From Persephonella sp. (GTDB lineage Bacteria > Aquificota > Aquificia > Aquificales > Hydrogenothermaceae): a DNA stretch of 33,873 nucleotides. Of this stretch, positions 26,415 to 33,873 are shown in pieces. Numbering within the stretch: the stretch's first letter is position 1; every line of letters starts with the position of its first letter. The notes beneath the pieces were generated by a model, which saw nothing but the letters and a program-made list of their open reading frames with translations, ran no database searches and had not been told where the DNA came from. Made by a program: the position numbers and the translations under genes. Where the stretch lies: NCBI GenBank assembly GCA_027030485.1, contig JALVEY010000046.1, positions 1 to 33,873 on the forward strand, written 5' to 3'.

Positions 26415-27811
26415 TCTTCTCTCTCTATAGAAAATTTATTTACCTGTTGATTTATATCAGAAATAATATCAACACTATCTTTAAGTTTCAATTCATTTAT
26501 AAGTTCCTTTGTAGATTTATAGAATGATGGGTGTATTTTTAATTTTAGTTTTACAAAAGGCTTCATTTCTGAGATCTTTTTTTCAATTTCAAACATCATA
26601 AGATACCTGCTTTTTATATGTCCATTTCCATTGCATGTAAAACATATCTCGGTTAACTGTTTTACAAGACTTTCCTCAACCTTTTTTCTGGTTAATTCAA
26701 GAAGACCAAGAGAGGTGAAATTTTTGATCTTAACAGGTCTTTTATCTTTTTTTACTTCATTTTTGAACTGCTCAATAAGAGCGTTTTTCTTTTCTTCATC
26801 TTTCATATCTATAAAATCAATAATAATTATTCCCCCTAAATCTCTAAGCCTCATATGTTTCGCTATTTCTCTCATGGCTTCCAAATTTGTGTGGTAAGCT
26901 GTTTCCTCAAGTGTTTTATGTCTACAATGACTACCACTGTTTACATCTACAGATACAAGGGCTTCAGTTTCTTCTATAACAAGATATCCACCATTTTTAA
27001 GCCACACATATGGATTAAGTATCTTGTTTATAACTTTATCTACCTCGTAATAACTGTAGAGGGAAACCTTTCTCTTTCTGTATGGCTCAAGCTTTATTTG
27101 TCTGTTGAAATTTTTCTTTATGTACTCTTTTATTTCCTTAAGTTTTTTTATATCGTCAGAAACGATTTTTGTAAAATTTCCTGCATAATCCCTGAGTATC
27201 CCATAAACCTTACTTGATTCCTCATAAAGAATAGATGGGGTTCTTTTCTTTTTTGACAGTTTAATAATGTTTTCCCACAACTGTTTTAATGATAAAAAAT
27301 CCTCAATTATCGCCTCATCTGAAGCTTCAACAGCTGATGTTCTTATAATGTATCCATATTTTTCATCATTGAAAGGCTCAAGAAGCCATTTTATGTGCTC
27401 CTTTATCATATCTTTTTGCTCTTTATTCTCAATTTTTGATGATACAGAAACATGAGAGTTATTTGGAATAAGAACAAGGTATTTTCCCGGAAGGGTTATT
27501 TTACAGGAGAGTTTTGCTCCTTTTGTGCTAACAGCTGCCCTTTTGACTTGAACTATAATACTTCCATTTATCTTTAGATCAGGACAAAAATTTACATCTT
27601 TTAGAGGAAGAAAAGCTTCCCGCTCCTCACCAATATCAACGAATGCGGCATTCATTGCAGGAACTATTCTTTTTATCTTTCCTTTGTAGATATTTCCAGA
27701 CTGTTTTAACAGGTCCCTATACTCTACCCTGAGTTCTACCGCTTCATTTTCCTCAAAAATAACGTATAAATACAGATCTTTAGATGATATTATTACAAGT
27801 TCCCTATCCAC
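26411..27811 (-). CDS. rng: Ribonuclease G/E
   Basis: S1 domain IYKGKIKRIVPAMNAAFVDIGEEREAFLPL; ALVSVDVNSG; GGIIIIDFIDM; CFTCNGNGHI zinc-link-like motif. Confidence 0.95.
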   Translation of the reverse strand: MDRELVIISSKDLYLYVIFEENEAVELRVEYRDLLKQSGNIYKGKIKRIVPAMNAAFVDIGEEREAFLPLKDVNFCPDLKINGSIIVQVKRAAVSTKGAKLSCKITLPGKYLVLIPNNSHVSVSSKIENKEQKDMIKEHIKWLLEPFNDEKYGYIIRTSAVEASDEAIIEDFLSLKQLWENIIKLSKKKRTPSILYEESSKVYGILRDYAGNFTKIVSDDIKKLKEIKEYIKKNFNRQIKLEPYRKRKVSLYSYYEVDKVINKILNPYVWLKNGGYLVIEETEALVSVDVNSGSHCRHKTLEETAYHTNLEAMREIAKHMRLRDLGGIIIIDFIDMKDEEKKNALIEQFKNEVKKDKRPVKIKNFTSLGLLELTRKKVEESLVKQLTEICFTCNGNGHIKSRYLMMFEIEKKISEMKPFVKLKLKIHPSFYKSTKELINELKLKDSVDIISDINQQVNKFSIEREE

Positions 27812-27874
27812 AAATTAACCTGTCCTTTTTATGATCTTAAATGATAAATCACACAAAATAGTTAATCAAGAGAA

Positions 27875-27891
27875 AGCCCCACAAAGGGGCT
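27875..27891 (-). terminator. Intrinsic terminator hairpin downstream of the NapH-like gene
   Basis: Minus strand AGCCCC-TTTGT-GGGGCT followed by TTCTCTT, just after the stop at 27898. Confidence 0.75.
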
Positions 27892-27897
27892 GAAGGT

Positions 27898-28800
27898 TTA
27901 TCTTTTGACTTTACCTGCTATAAAATCAGGATCTCTTTTAGGAAGTTCTGTTACCCATGTCATTAATGGTTCTTTACATTGGGGAAGTCTGACCTGCTTG
28001 CATGTGTCAACACATTCCCCGCAAACTATACATGCCTGAATACCTTTATAAAAATCATTTATATAAGCCATTCTTCTTGGATCAAGTGCCATAGGACAGT
28101 TTTTGATACATTCTCTACAGGATCCACAATCTGAAAGATCAAATCTTGGATCCATTGTTGTTTTGAATTTATGGTGATACGGGGTTATTTTCTGGTAAAT
28201 TCCTGTTGGGCAGAATGTTCTACACCATCTTTTACCTATAAAAACTTCAAAATAAACAACAACAAAAGCTGAAAGAAAAGCGACCCACAGCCATGAGAAC
28301 ATAGGGTTTGTGGCGTAGAAAAATACCCTCAGGTCTGTAACCCAGTTAAAGAACAGGGCGAGAAAAAGAACAGCAGTAACGAAGGAGATAAGATAATAAG
28401 CTATTTTTCCAGCTGTTTTAGATCTTGGTCCATAAATTCTTTTTCTAATAAGATCCTGAATTTCAGCAACCCAACCTCCGGGACAAATCCAACCGCAGAA
28501 AACCCTTCCGTTTATCAAGTTCATCACAATAACAAGTATGGCAAAAAAACCAAGAGCAAGAATAACAGGCATTAATCCTTCTTCCACAGAAACTTTTTCC
28601 CCAAAGATCCATGCTTCGTCGTGAGCCAGATCTATTTTTGCTATTTTCAGTTCAGGTATTATTATCAAAGCAAGGATAACGATAATATAAACTGTGTTTC
28701 TCAGTAATGTGAACTTATGTGTTTCCATAAATGACGGCTGAGGACAGGACTGAGCCTGAATTTCAGTTGACATTAATCTACCTCCAAAAAAATTTAACAA
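27898..28800 (-). CDS. NapH/CcoG-like membrane 4Fe-4S ferredoxin
   Basis: CGWICPGG and CRTFCPTG motifs in membrane segments; CGSCRECIKNCP and CIVCGECVDTC clusters. Likely start is an internal Met (MSTEIQ...) behind ggaggtag. Confidence 0.85.
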   Translation of the reverse strand: MLNFFGGRLMSTEIQAQSCPQPSFMETHKFTLLRNTVYIIVILALIIIPELKIAKIDLAHDEAWIFGEKVSVEEGLMPVILALGFFAILVIVMNLINGRVFCGWICPGGWVAEIQDLIRKRIYGPRSKTAGKIAYYLISFVTAVLFLALFFNWVTDLRVFFYATNPMFSWLWVAFLSAFVVVYFEVFIGKRWCRTFCPTGIYQKITPYHHKFKTTMDPRFDLSDCGSCRECIKNCPMALDPRRMAYINDFYKGIQACIVCGECVDTCKQVRLPQCKEPLMTWVTELPKRDPDFIAGKVKR

Positions 28801-28834
28801 CAGTAAAATATTATAATATATTATAATTAGATTT

Positions 28835-28850
28835 GTTAGTTTTTACTAAC
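28835..28850. promoter_or_regulatory. Dyad GTTAGT-TTTT-ACTAAC (copy 1) in divergent intergenic region
   Basis: Perfect 6+6 inverted repeat, followed by CAAA; flanked by TATAAT-rich sequence toward the NapH-like gene. Confidence 0.7.
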
Positions 28851-28872
28851 CAAATAAATGAGAGGTTTGGAA

Positions 28873-30480
28873 ATGAAAAAAGCTGTAGCTCTTTTTTTAT
28901 TTTTTGTGGCGGCGGTATTCTTAACATCTTGTGAAGGCAAAGGTAAGCTAATTATCAAAGAGCCTCCCAACGCTGATGTTTACATCAACGGAAAACATGT
29001 AGGTAAGACCCCCCTTGAGATTGAACTGAAAGAAGGTAAATACACAATTGAGGTTGCAACTTCCCCTTTTGTCTTAGAGAGAAAAAAAGATGTGTGGGTA
29101 TATTTTGATCACACAACAGAGCTTTCATTTAATCCTACCCCTAAAGGGATTCTTGTTATAGACACAAAACCGGAAGGGGCTATCGTTCTTGAAGGCAGAA
29201 ACCCAATAGGGAAAACCCCATTTAAAGATAAAGTTGATGTGGGTCAGCACCATATTATCTTAAAGCTGGGAGCTGTTGGGACTTCAAGGGTTGTAACAGT
29301 TGAGTACGGAAAAACAACAAAGCTTTTTGTAAATCTTGAAAAAGCTGTAGTTCATTTTAAAGCCAATCCTGAAGATGCTATCCTTTATATAGATGGTAAA
29401 AAAATTGGGAAATTTCCTGTAACCTTAGAACTTGATCAGGGTGTTCACAACATCATTGTCGAGAAGGGAGAGTACAAAGATAAATTTGTTTTGAGGGTTA
29501 AAAAGGGTGATGAGATTACGGTAAATTACGAACTGCAGGAAGTTCAGCTTCCTCCTATACAGGCTTACGGCCCTGTTACATTTACCCCTGATAATAAATA
29601 TCTTGTAACCCTTGGAAAAGCAGGAATATACTTCTGGGATATTAAAGAGTTTAAGCCCCAAATATCCCTTTATGATCCAAAAGATGTAAGAAACTTTGAT
29701 AAATTCATCAATTACGGTATATCTGATGACGGTCGTTATGTGGTTGGTATAAAACCTATAAGAAGACTTGCTTATGCCCTACCAGAAAACCTTAAAGGAA
29801 AAAAGGTTGATAAAATACTTGTGTGGGATATGAAAACAACATTTCCGGTACTTTCCAGATTGTATCCTATGGAGTCTTTTATAACAGCTTTGAGCGGCAA
29901 TAAAGCTTACTTCGTTACAAGAGATGGAAAGGTTAAAGTTATTGATATAAAAACAGGAAAGGAATTAGATGAAAAAAATCTTGGAAAAGTTCCCTCCTCA
30001 GGGAAATACATAAACGGGAAACTGTATATAGGCACCCAAGATGGGAGCATTATAATTCTGAATACAATAGATGGATCAGTTGAAAAAATTCAAAAACTGC
30101 ACGATGGAAAAATCACAGATATACAGTCATCAAAGGACAAAACCCTGATAATAACAGCATCAACAGATGGAAGCGTAAAATTGAGCAAGCCGGATCTTTC
30201 CCCTATAAAAACGGTAGAAGTAGGAATAGAAGTTTACAGCGCGAATATATCACCATTAAAAGAAAAACTGGCTATTGGTAGAGCAGATAAATCGGTTGAT
30301 GTTATAGATATGAAAACAGAGAATATAATTTATAAAATAAATAGGTTAAAGTTCATTCCTATATCTTTGGTATTTGCAGATGAGGAAATTTTGATAATAG
30401 CATCATCAATAAAAAAACCTGAAATTGATATTTTCAGGAATGGCCATCTCATGAAAAAATGGATACAGACAATAAAGTAA
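28873..30480 (+). CDS. Lipoprotein with three PEGA domains and a WD40-like beta-propeller
   Basis: Lipobox FLTSC|EG; GKLIIKEPPNADVYINGKHVGKTPLEIELKEGKYTIEV, GILVIDTKPEGAIVLEGRNPIGKTPF, VHFKANPEDAILYIDGKKIGKFPVTLEL; WD-like blades after residue ~230. ATG at 28873 preferred over 28858. Confidence 0.88.
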   Translation: MKKAVALFLFFVAAVFLTSCEGKGKLIIKEPPNADVYINGKHVGKTPLEIELKEGKYTIEVATSPFVLERKKDVWVYFDHTTELSFNPTPKGILVIDTKPEGAIVLEGRNPIGKTPFKDKVDVGQHHIILKLGAVGTSRVVTVEYGKTTKLFVNLEKAVVHFKANPEDAILYIDGKKIGKFPVTLELDQGVHNIIVEKGEYKDKFVLRVKKGDEITVNYELQEVQLPPIQAYGPVTFTPDNKYLVTLGKAGIYFWDIKEFKPQISLYDPKDVRNFDKFINYGISDDGRYVVGIKPIRRLAYALPENLKGKKVDKILVWDMKTTFPVLSRLYPMESFITALSGNKAYFVTRDGKVKVIDIKTGKELDEKNLGKVPSSGKYINGKLYIGTQDGSIIILNTIDGSVEKIQKLHDGKITDIQSSKDKTLIITASTDGSVKLSKPDLSPIKTVEVGIEVYSANISPLKEKLAIGRADKSVDVIDMKTENIIYKINRLKFIPISLVFADEEILIIASSIKKPEIDIFRNGHLMKKWIQTIK

Positions 30481-30488
30481 GTCTAAAC

Positions 30489-30510
30489 GGGGAGATATCC
30501 TCCCCCTTTT
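30489..30510 (+). terminator. Intrinsic terminator
   Basis: GGGGAG-ATATC-CTCCCC then CTTTTCTG, 9 bp after the PEGA gene stop. Confidence 0.75.
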
Positions 30511-30554
30511 CTGATAAAATTTAACCTCTAAGTAAATCACAGCAGGAAGGTAGT

Positions 30555-31934
30555 ATGTGCGGAGTATTTGGCGTATTCAATAATACAGCTGCATCACATA
30601 TGACATTTTTAGGACTTCACGCTCTGCAGCACAGGGGTCAAGAATCTGCAGGAATAGCCGTATCAGACGGCTACGACATAAACCTTAAACTTGGAGAAGG
30701 TCTTGTAACAAGAATTTTTAAGCAGGAGGATCTGAACGAGCTTAAGGGAGATACAGCCATAGGGCATGTAAGATACTCTACTTCAGGAGGATCTGATCCT
30801 AAAAATATACAGCCGTTTTTCGCCCACTTTTACGGGGGGTCTTTTGCCATTGCCCATAACGGCAACCTTGTTAATGCAGAACAGATAAGAAAGGATCTTG
30901 AAAAAAACGGGGCTATTTTCAGATCAACATCTGATACAGAGGTTTTTGTCCACCTTATAGCAAAAGCAAAGGAGCCTCCACCGTCTCACATAATGCTACA
31001 CAAAAATGATGCAGATTTTCTTCCTCTCGTTTTTTCTGCAATGTCAAAGGTTAAAGGGGCTTATTCCCTTCTTATTTTGAGGGAAAAACAGCTTATAGCT
31101 GTAAGAGATCCATACGGCTTTAGACCCCTTGTTCTTGGGAAAAACAGAACAGGTTCATACTTTGTCGCATCTGAGACGTGTGCCCTTGATATTATAGATG
31201 CAGAATACCTGAGGGACATAAAACCTGGTGAAGTGTTAGTAATTGATGATGCAGGTATGAGATCATATTTCCCCCTTGATCATGCAGATAAGCCTAAAAA
31301 ATGTATCTTTGAGTTTGTGTACTTTGCCAGACCTGACAGCCTGATATTTAGAGACTGGGTTTATGAGATAAGAAAGGAGATGGGAAGAACCCTTGCAAAA
31401 GAGTACACTGTAGACGCCGATTATGTTGTTCCTGTTCTGGATTCAGGTCTTATAGCAGCGATGGGCTATTCAGAGCAGAGCGGAATTCCCCTTGAGATCG
31501 GACTTATCAGAAACCATTATGTAGGCAGAAGTTTTATCCAGCCGAAACAGGAGATCAGGGATCTTAGCGTAAGGCTGAAGCTGAACCCTGTAAGACAGGT
31601 AATACAGGGGAAAAGGTTGATCGTTATTGATGATTCTCTTGTAAGGGGAACCACAAGCAAAAAAATAGTAAGCATGCTCAGAAGTGCAGGAGCTAAGGAA
31701 ATACATCTTCTGCTGAGCTCTCCTCCGGTAATAAGCCCCTGTTATTACGGAATAGATACTCCAACGAAAGAAGAACTGATAGCTGCAAACAAAAGTATTG
31801 AGGAGATCAGAGATTACATAGGTGCAGATTCCCTTTATTACCTTTCGCTTGAAGGAATGATTAGTTCGGCAAATAAGCATAAGCAGAAAGGGTTTTGTAC
31901 TGCGTGTTTTGATGGAAATTATCCGGTTTTATAA
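30555..31934 (+). CDS. purF: Amidophosphoribosyltransferase
   Basis: MCGVFGVFNN (catalytic Cys2), LQHRGQESAGIAV, GHVRYSTSG, RLIVIDDSLVRGTTSKKIV PRPP loop. Confidence 0.98.
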   Translation: MCGVFGVFNNTAASHMTFLGLHALQHRGQESAGIAVSDGYDINLKLGEGLVTRIFKQEDLNELKGDTAIGHVRYSTSGGSDPKNIQPFFAHFYGGSFAIAHNGNLVNAEQIRKDLEKNGAIFRSTSDTEVFVHLIAKAKEPPPSHIMLHKNDADFLPLVFSAMSKVKGAYSLLILREKQLIAVRDPYGFRPLVLGKNRTGSYFVASETCALDIIDAEYLRDIKPGEVLVIDDAGMRSYFPLDHADKPKKCIFEFVYFARPDSLIFRDWVYEIRKEMGRTLAKEYTVDADYVVPVLDSGLIAAMGYSEQSGIPLEIGLIRNHYVGRSFIQPKQEIRDLSVRLKLNPVRQVIQGKRLIVIDDSLVRGTTSKKIVSMLRSAGAKEIHLLLSSPPVISPCYYGIDTPTKEELIAANKSIEEIRDYIGADSLYYLSLEGMISSANKHKQKGFCTACFDGNYPVL

Positions 31935-31935
31935 A

Positions 31936-31962
31936 AAAAAAGAGGGGGGCGGAAAACCCCCC
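31936..31962 (-). terminator. Intrinsic terminator oriented on the minus strand
   Basis: Minus strand GGGGGG-TTTTCCG-CCCCCC followed by TCTTTTTTTTT; no T-tract on the plus side. Confidence 0.65.
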
Positions 31963-31985
31963 ACTGATGGCTCCAGCAGGGCATC

Positions 31986-32001
31986 GTTAGTAAACACTAA
32001 C
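31986..32001. promoter_or_regulatory. Dyad GTTAGT-AAAC-ACTAAC (copy 2)
   Basis: Same arms, spacing and flank (CAAA) as the copy at 28835. Confidence 0.7.
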
Positions 32002-32055
32002 CAAAATATAATATAATACGAATATTCTAAAAAAGCAACCCTTTTGGAGGGTAAA

Positions 32056-33147
32056 TTGAAAATAAAGCAGATACTGAAAAAATTACAGGAAAATGATCTG
32101 GATTCATTTTTTGTCTCAAGCAGACCAAATGTTTTTTATCTGTCCCATTTTAGATCCTCAAACGCATATATTCTGCTGACCCGGACAGAAAAATTTTTTA
32201 TAACAGACAGCAGATACTACGAGGCTGCAAAAGAAAGTCTAAAAGACTGGCAGGTTATACAGCTTGGTGAAAAAAATAAAAACCAGATAGATCATCTGAG
32301 AGATATACTCAACGAATACGGAGGTAAAAAGGTAGGTTTTGAGGAGGACAGAACAACGATAGCTTTCTACAAAAAACTTACGAATAAAGAATCGGGTAAA
32401 ACTGAAAGTCTAAAATGTCAGCTTGTAGGGTTCTCAGGATTTTTTGACCGGTTTAGAGTTTCAAAAACAGAAGAGGAGATCCAGATAATAAAAGAGGCTG
32501 TAAAAAGAACAGACAGAGTATTTGAAAATATACTACCTCTTATTCCCTCAGCTAAAAATGAGCTTGACCTGAGGAGAATGATAATAAATGAGATATTCCT
32601 GCAGGGGGGAACAGGTGAGAGCTTTCCGGCTATTGTTGCATCAGGTAAAAATTCTGCAGTACCACACCATGAAACATCATACGATCCTGTTGAAAAAAAC
32701 AGCCCTATTTTGATAGATATGGGAATGGTTTATAAAGGTTACTGCTCAGATTTTACAAGGGTCATTTTTTACGGAAAGGTTGATCCTGAGATAGAAAAGA
32801 TTTACCAGATAGTAAAAGAGGCTCACCTGACAGCTGTTGAAAAAGTAAAGGCCGGTATTCCTGTAAAAGAAATAGACAAAACAGCAAGAGATGTTATAAA
32901 AAAATACGGCTACGGTGATTACTTTCTCCATTCAACAGGTCACGGTGTAGGGATAGAGATACACGAACCTCCAAGGGTGTCGGAAAAGTCAGAAGAGATC
33001 CTTCAGGAAAACACAGTAATAACTATAGAACCCGGAATATACATTCCACACAAAGGTGGAGTTAGACTTGAGAACATAGTTGTTGCCAGAAAAAACAGAG
33101 CTGAAGTTCTGACAGAAACTCCTCTTGATCTGGTGATCATCGGCTGA
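32056..33147 (+). CDS. pepP: Xaa-Pro aminopeptidase / M24 family peptidase
   Basis: SAVPHHETSYDPVEKNSPILIDMGMVYKGYCSDFTRVIFYG..., HSTGHGVGIEIHEPP, TIEPGIYIP, GGVRLENIVV. TTG at 32056 behind ggaggg is preferred over 32044. Confidence 0.95.
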   Translation: MKIKQILKKLQENDLDSFFVSSRPNVFYLSHFRSSNAYILLTRTEKFFITDSRYYEAAKESLKDWQVIQLGEKNKNQIDHLRDILNEYGGKKVGFEEDRTTIAFYKKLTNKESGKTESLKCQLVGFSGFFDRFRVSKTEEEIQIIKEAVKRTDRVFENILPLIPSAKNELDLRRMIINEIFLQGGTGESFPAIVASGKNSAVPHHETSYDPVEKNSPILIDMGMVYKGYCSDFTRVIFYGKVDPEIEKIYQIVKEAHLTAVEKVKAGIPVKEIDKTARDVIKKYGYGDYFLHSTGHGVGIEIHEPPRVSEKSEEILQENTVITIEPGIYIPHKGGVRLENIVVARKNRAEVLTETPLDLVIIG

Positions 33148-33193
33148 TTTTTTCTAAAAAATTTGTATAATAAAAGAAAAAACATTTAAAAAA

Positions 33194-33873
33194 ATGATTG
33201 AACAGGAATTAAACAACCTTTACAGATCCCTATCCACAGAAAAAGATTTTTTTGAAAACTACAGGGGAAGGTTTGTTGACAGCTTTTTGAAATATTTTAA
33301 GAAAATATCAAATATGGAGCTGTCTGATGAAAGGATAAGAACCCTTTCAGAAGGGATATACAAGAGGCTTTTCAGCTTTCAGGGAAATCCTCTTGATGAA
33401 CTTTACTCTTTAGGACTTAAAATGTATGAAACAAAAGTTGATATAAGAGCTATCCTGTCCAAAGTTTTTATGGTAATGGCAAGGGATTTTCTTGAGCATC
33501 TTATACAGAAAGAAAAAGATATTACGTTTCTCAAAAACTATCTAACCCTTGTTGAGGCTTATCTTGATACTCTGGACAGAGCTAACACAGATTATGTTGA
33601 ATCCCTGCAGGATAAACTTACCAGTATTCTAAAAGAGAAAAAAATAGATCAGACCCAGACCATTATAGATATTCTGAGGGTAAAAAAAGAAAACATCAAA
33701 GTTATAGATTATTTCTACGAGGTTCCTGTTACCTGCAGTTCAAGGCTCCTGCGGATTGAAGGAAAGAATGTTTTTCTTGACGTTTCCAATTGTGTAAACA
33801 AAATCTTTGAAAAAGATCATTATGTATTTGTAAAAATTGACGGTCTGAGTAAAACAATAAAAGGAAAAGTTGA
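33194..33873 (+). CDS. Hypothetical protein, partial, possibly PilZ-type (runs off right edge)
   Basis: Open frame from ATG 33194: MIEQELNNLYRSLSTEKDFFENYRGRFVDSFLKYFKK...VIDYFYEVPVTCSSRLLRIEGKNVFLDVSNCVNKIFEKDHYVFVKIDGLSKTIKGKV. The tail resembles N-terminal beta domains found before PilZ. Confidence 0.55.
   Translation, partial: MIEQELNNLYRSLSTEKDFFENYRGRFVDSFLKYFKKISNMELSDERIRTLSEGIYKRLFSFQGNPLDELYSLGLKMYETKVDIRAILSKVFMVMARDFLEHLIQKEKDITFLKNYLTLVEAYLDTLDRANTDYVESLQDKLTSILKEKKIDQTQTIIDILRVKKENIKVIDYFYEVPVTCSSRLLRIEGKNVFLDVSNCVNKIFEKDHYVFVKIDGLSKTIKGKV

Larger units (their letters stand above)
31933..32004 (-). ncRNA. Candidate small RNA, minus strand, between purF and pepP
   Basis: Minus strand: TTGCTT-N17-TATATT promoter-like, then GGTTAGTGTTTACTAAC hairpin, short spacer, and GGGGGG-TTTTCCG-CCCCCC-TCTTTTTTTTT terminator; no ORF. 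Confidence 0.4.

Noticed and set aside
31470-31880. 136-aa minus-strand ORF inside purF
   Set aside because: Antisense shadow of a highly conserved gene.
1-33873. CRISPR arrays, transposons, tRNA/rRNA genes, phage genes
   Set aside because: Read through for regularly spaced repeats, transposase/integrase motifs and tRNA-like segments; none found, although faint or degenerate examples cannot be excluded without computation.

Overview
33.9 kb, AT-rich, gene-dense bacterial chromosomal window. Gene content and codon style suggest a thermophilic Aquificota such as Hydrogenothermaceae; this is inference and was not tested. I found no tRNA, rRNA, transposon or CRISPR. The centrepiece is an MSHA-like type IV pilus locus (about 2.6-13.2 kb) arranged as two divergent operons around a short intergenic region that carries an 18-bp inverted repeat. 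The minus operon encodes a PilM/GspL-like protein with a fused membrane/periplasmic half, PilO-like and PilP-like proteins, a lipoprotein secretin, an MshN-like TPR protein, a 614-aa prepilin carrying an Ig-like and an L-type (legume) lectin domain, and a monoheme cytochrome c. The plus operon encodes a pilin, a GspE/MshE ATPase, a GspF/MshG platform protein and a patatin-like phospholipase. The rest is mostly housekeeping: tldD (partial), trmH, a PEBP protein, dnaJ/grpE, a NYN protein, sbcD, an AKR, an ABC exporter, a NIT-domain MCP, uvrD/pcrA, murI, rsfS, a BamD-like lipoprotein, rng, a NapH-like ferredoxin, a PEGA/WD40 lipoprotein, purF, pepP, and a partial possible PilZ-type protein. The best leads are: (1) the lectin-tipped prepilin co-encoded with a cytochrome c; (2) rsfS with no canonical start codon, apparently starting at AUA behind a strong SD; (3) a candidate small RNA on the minus strand between purF and pepP; (4) a shared GTTAGT-N4-ACTAACCAAA dyad at two intergenic regions; (5) overlapping hairpins at the MCP/uvrD junction.
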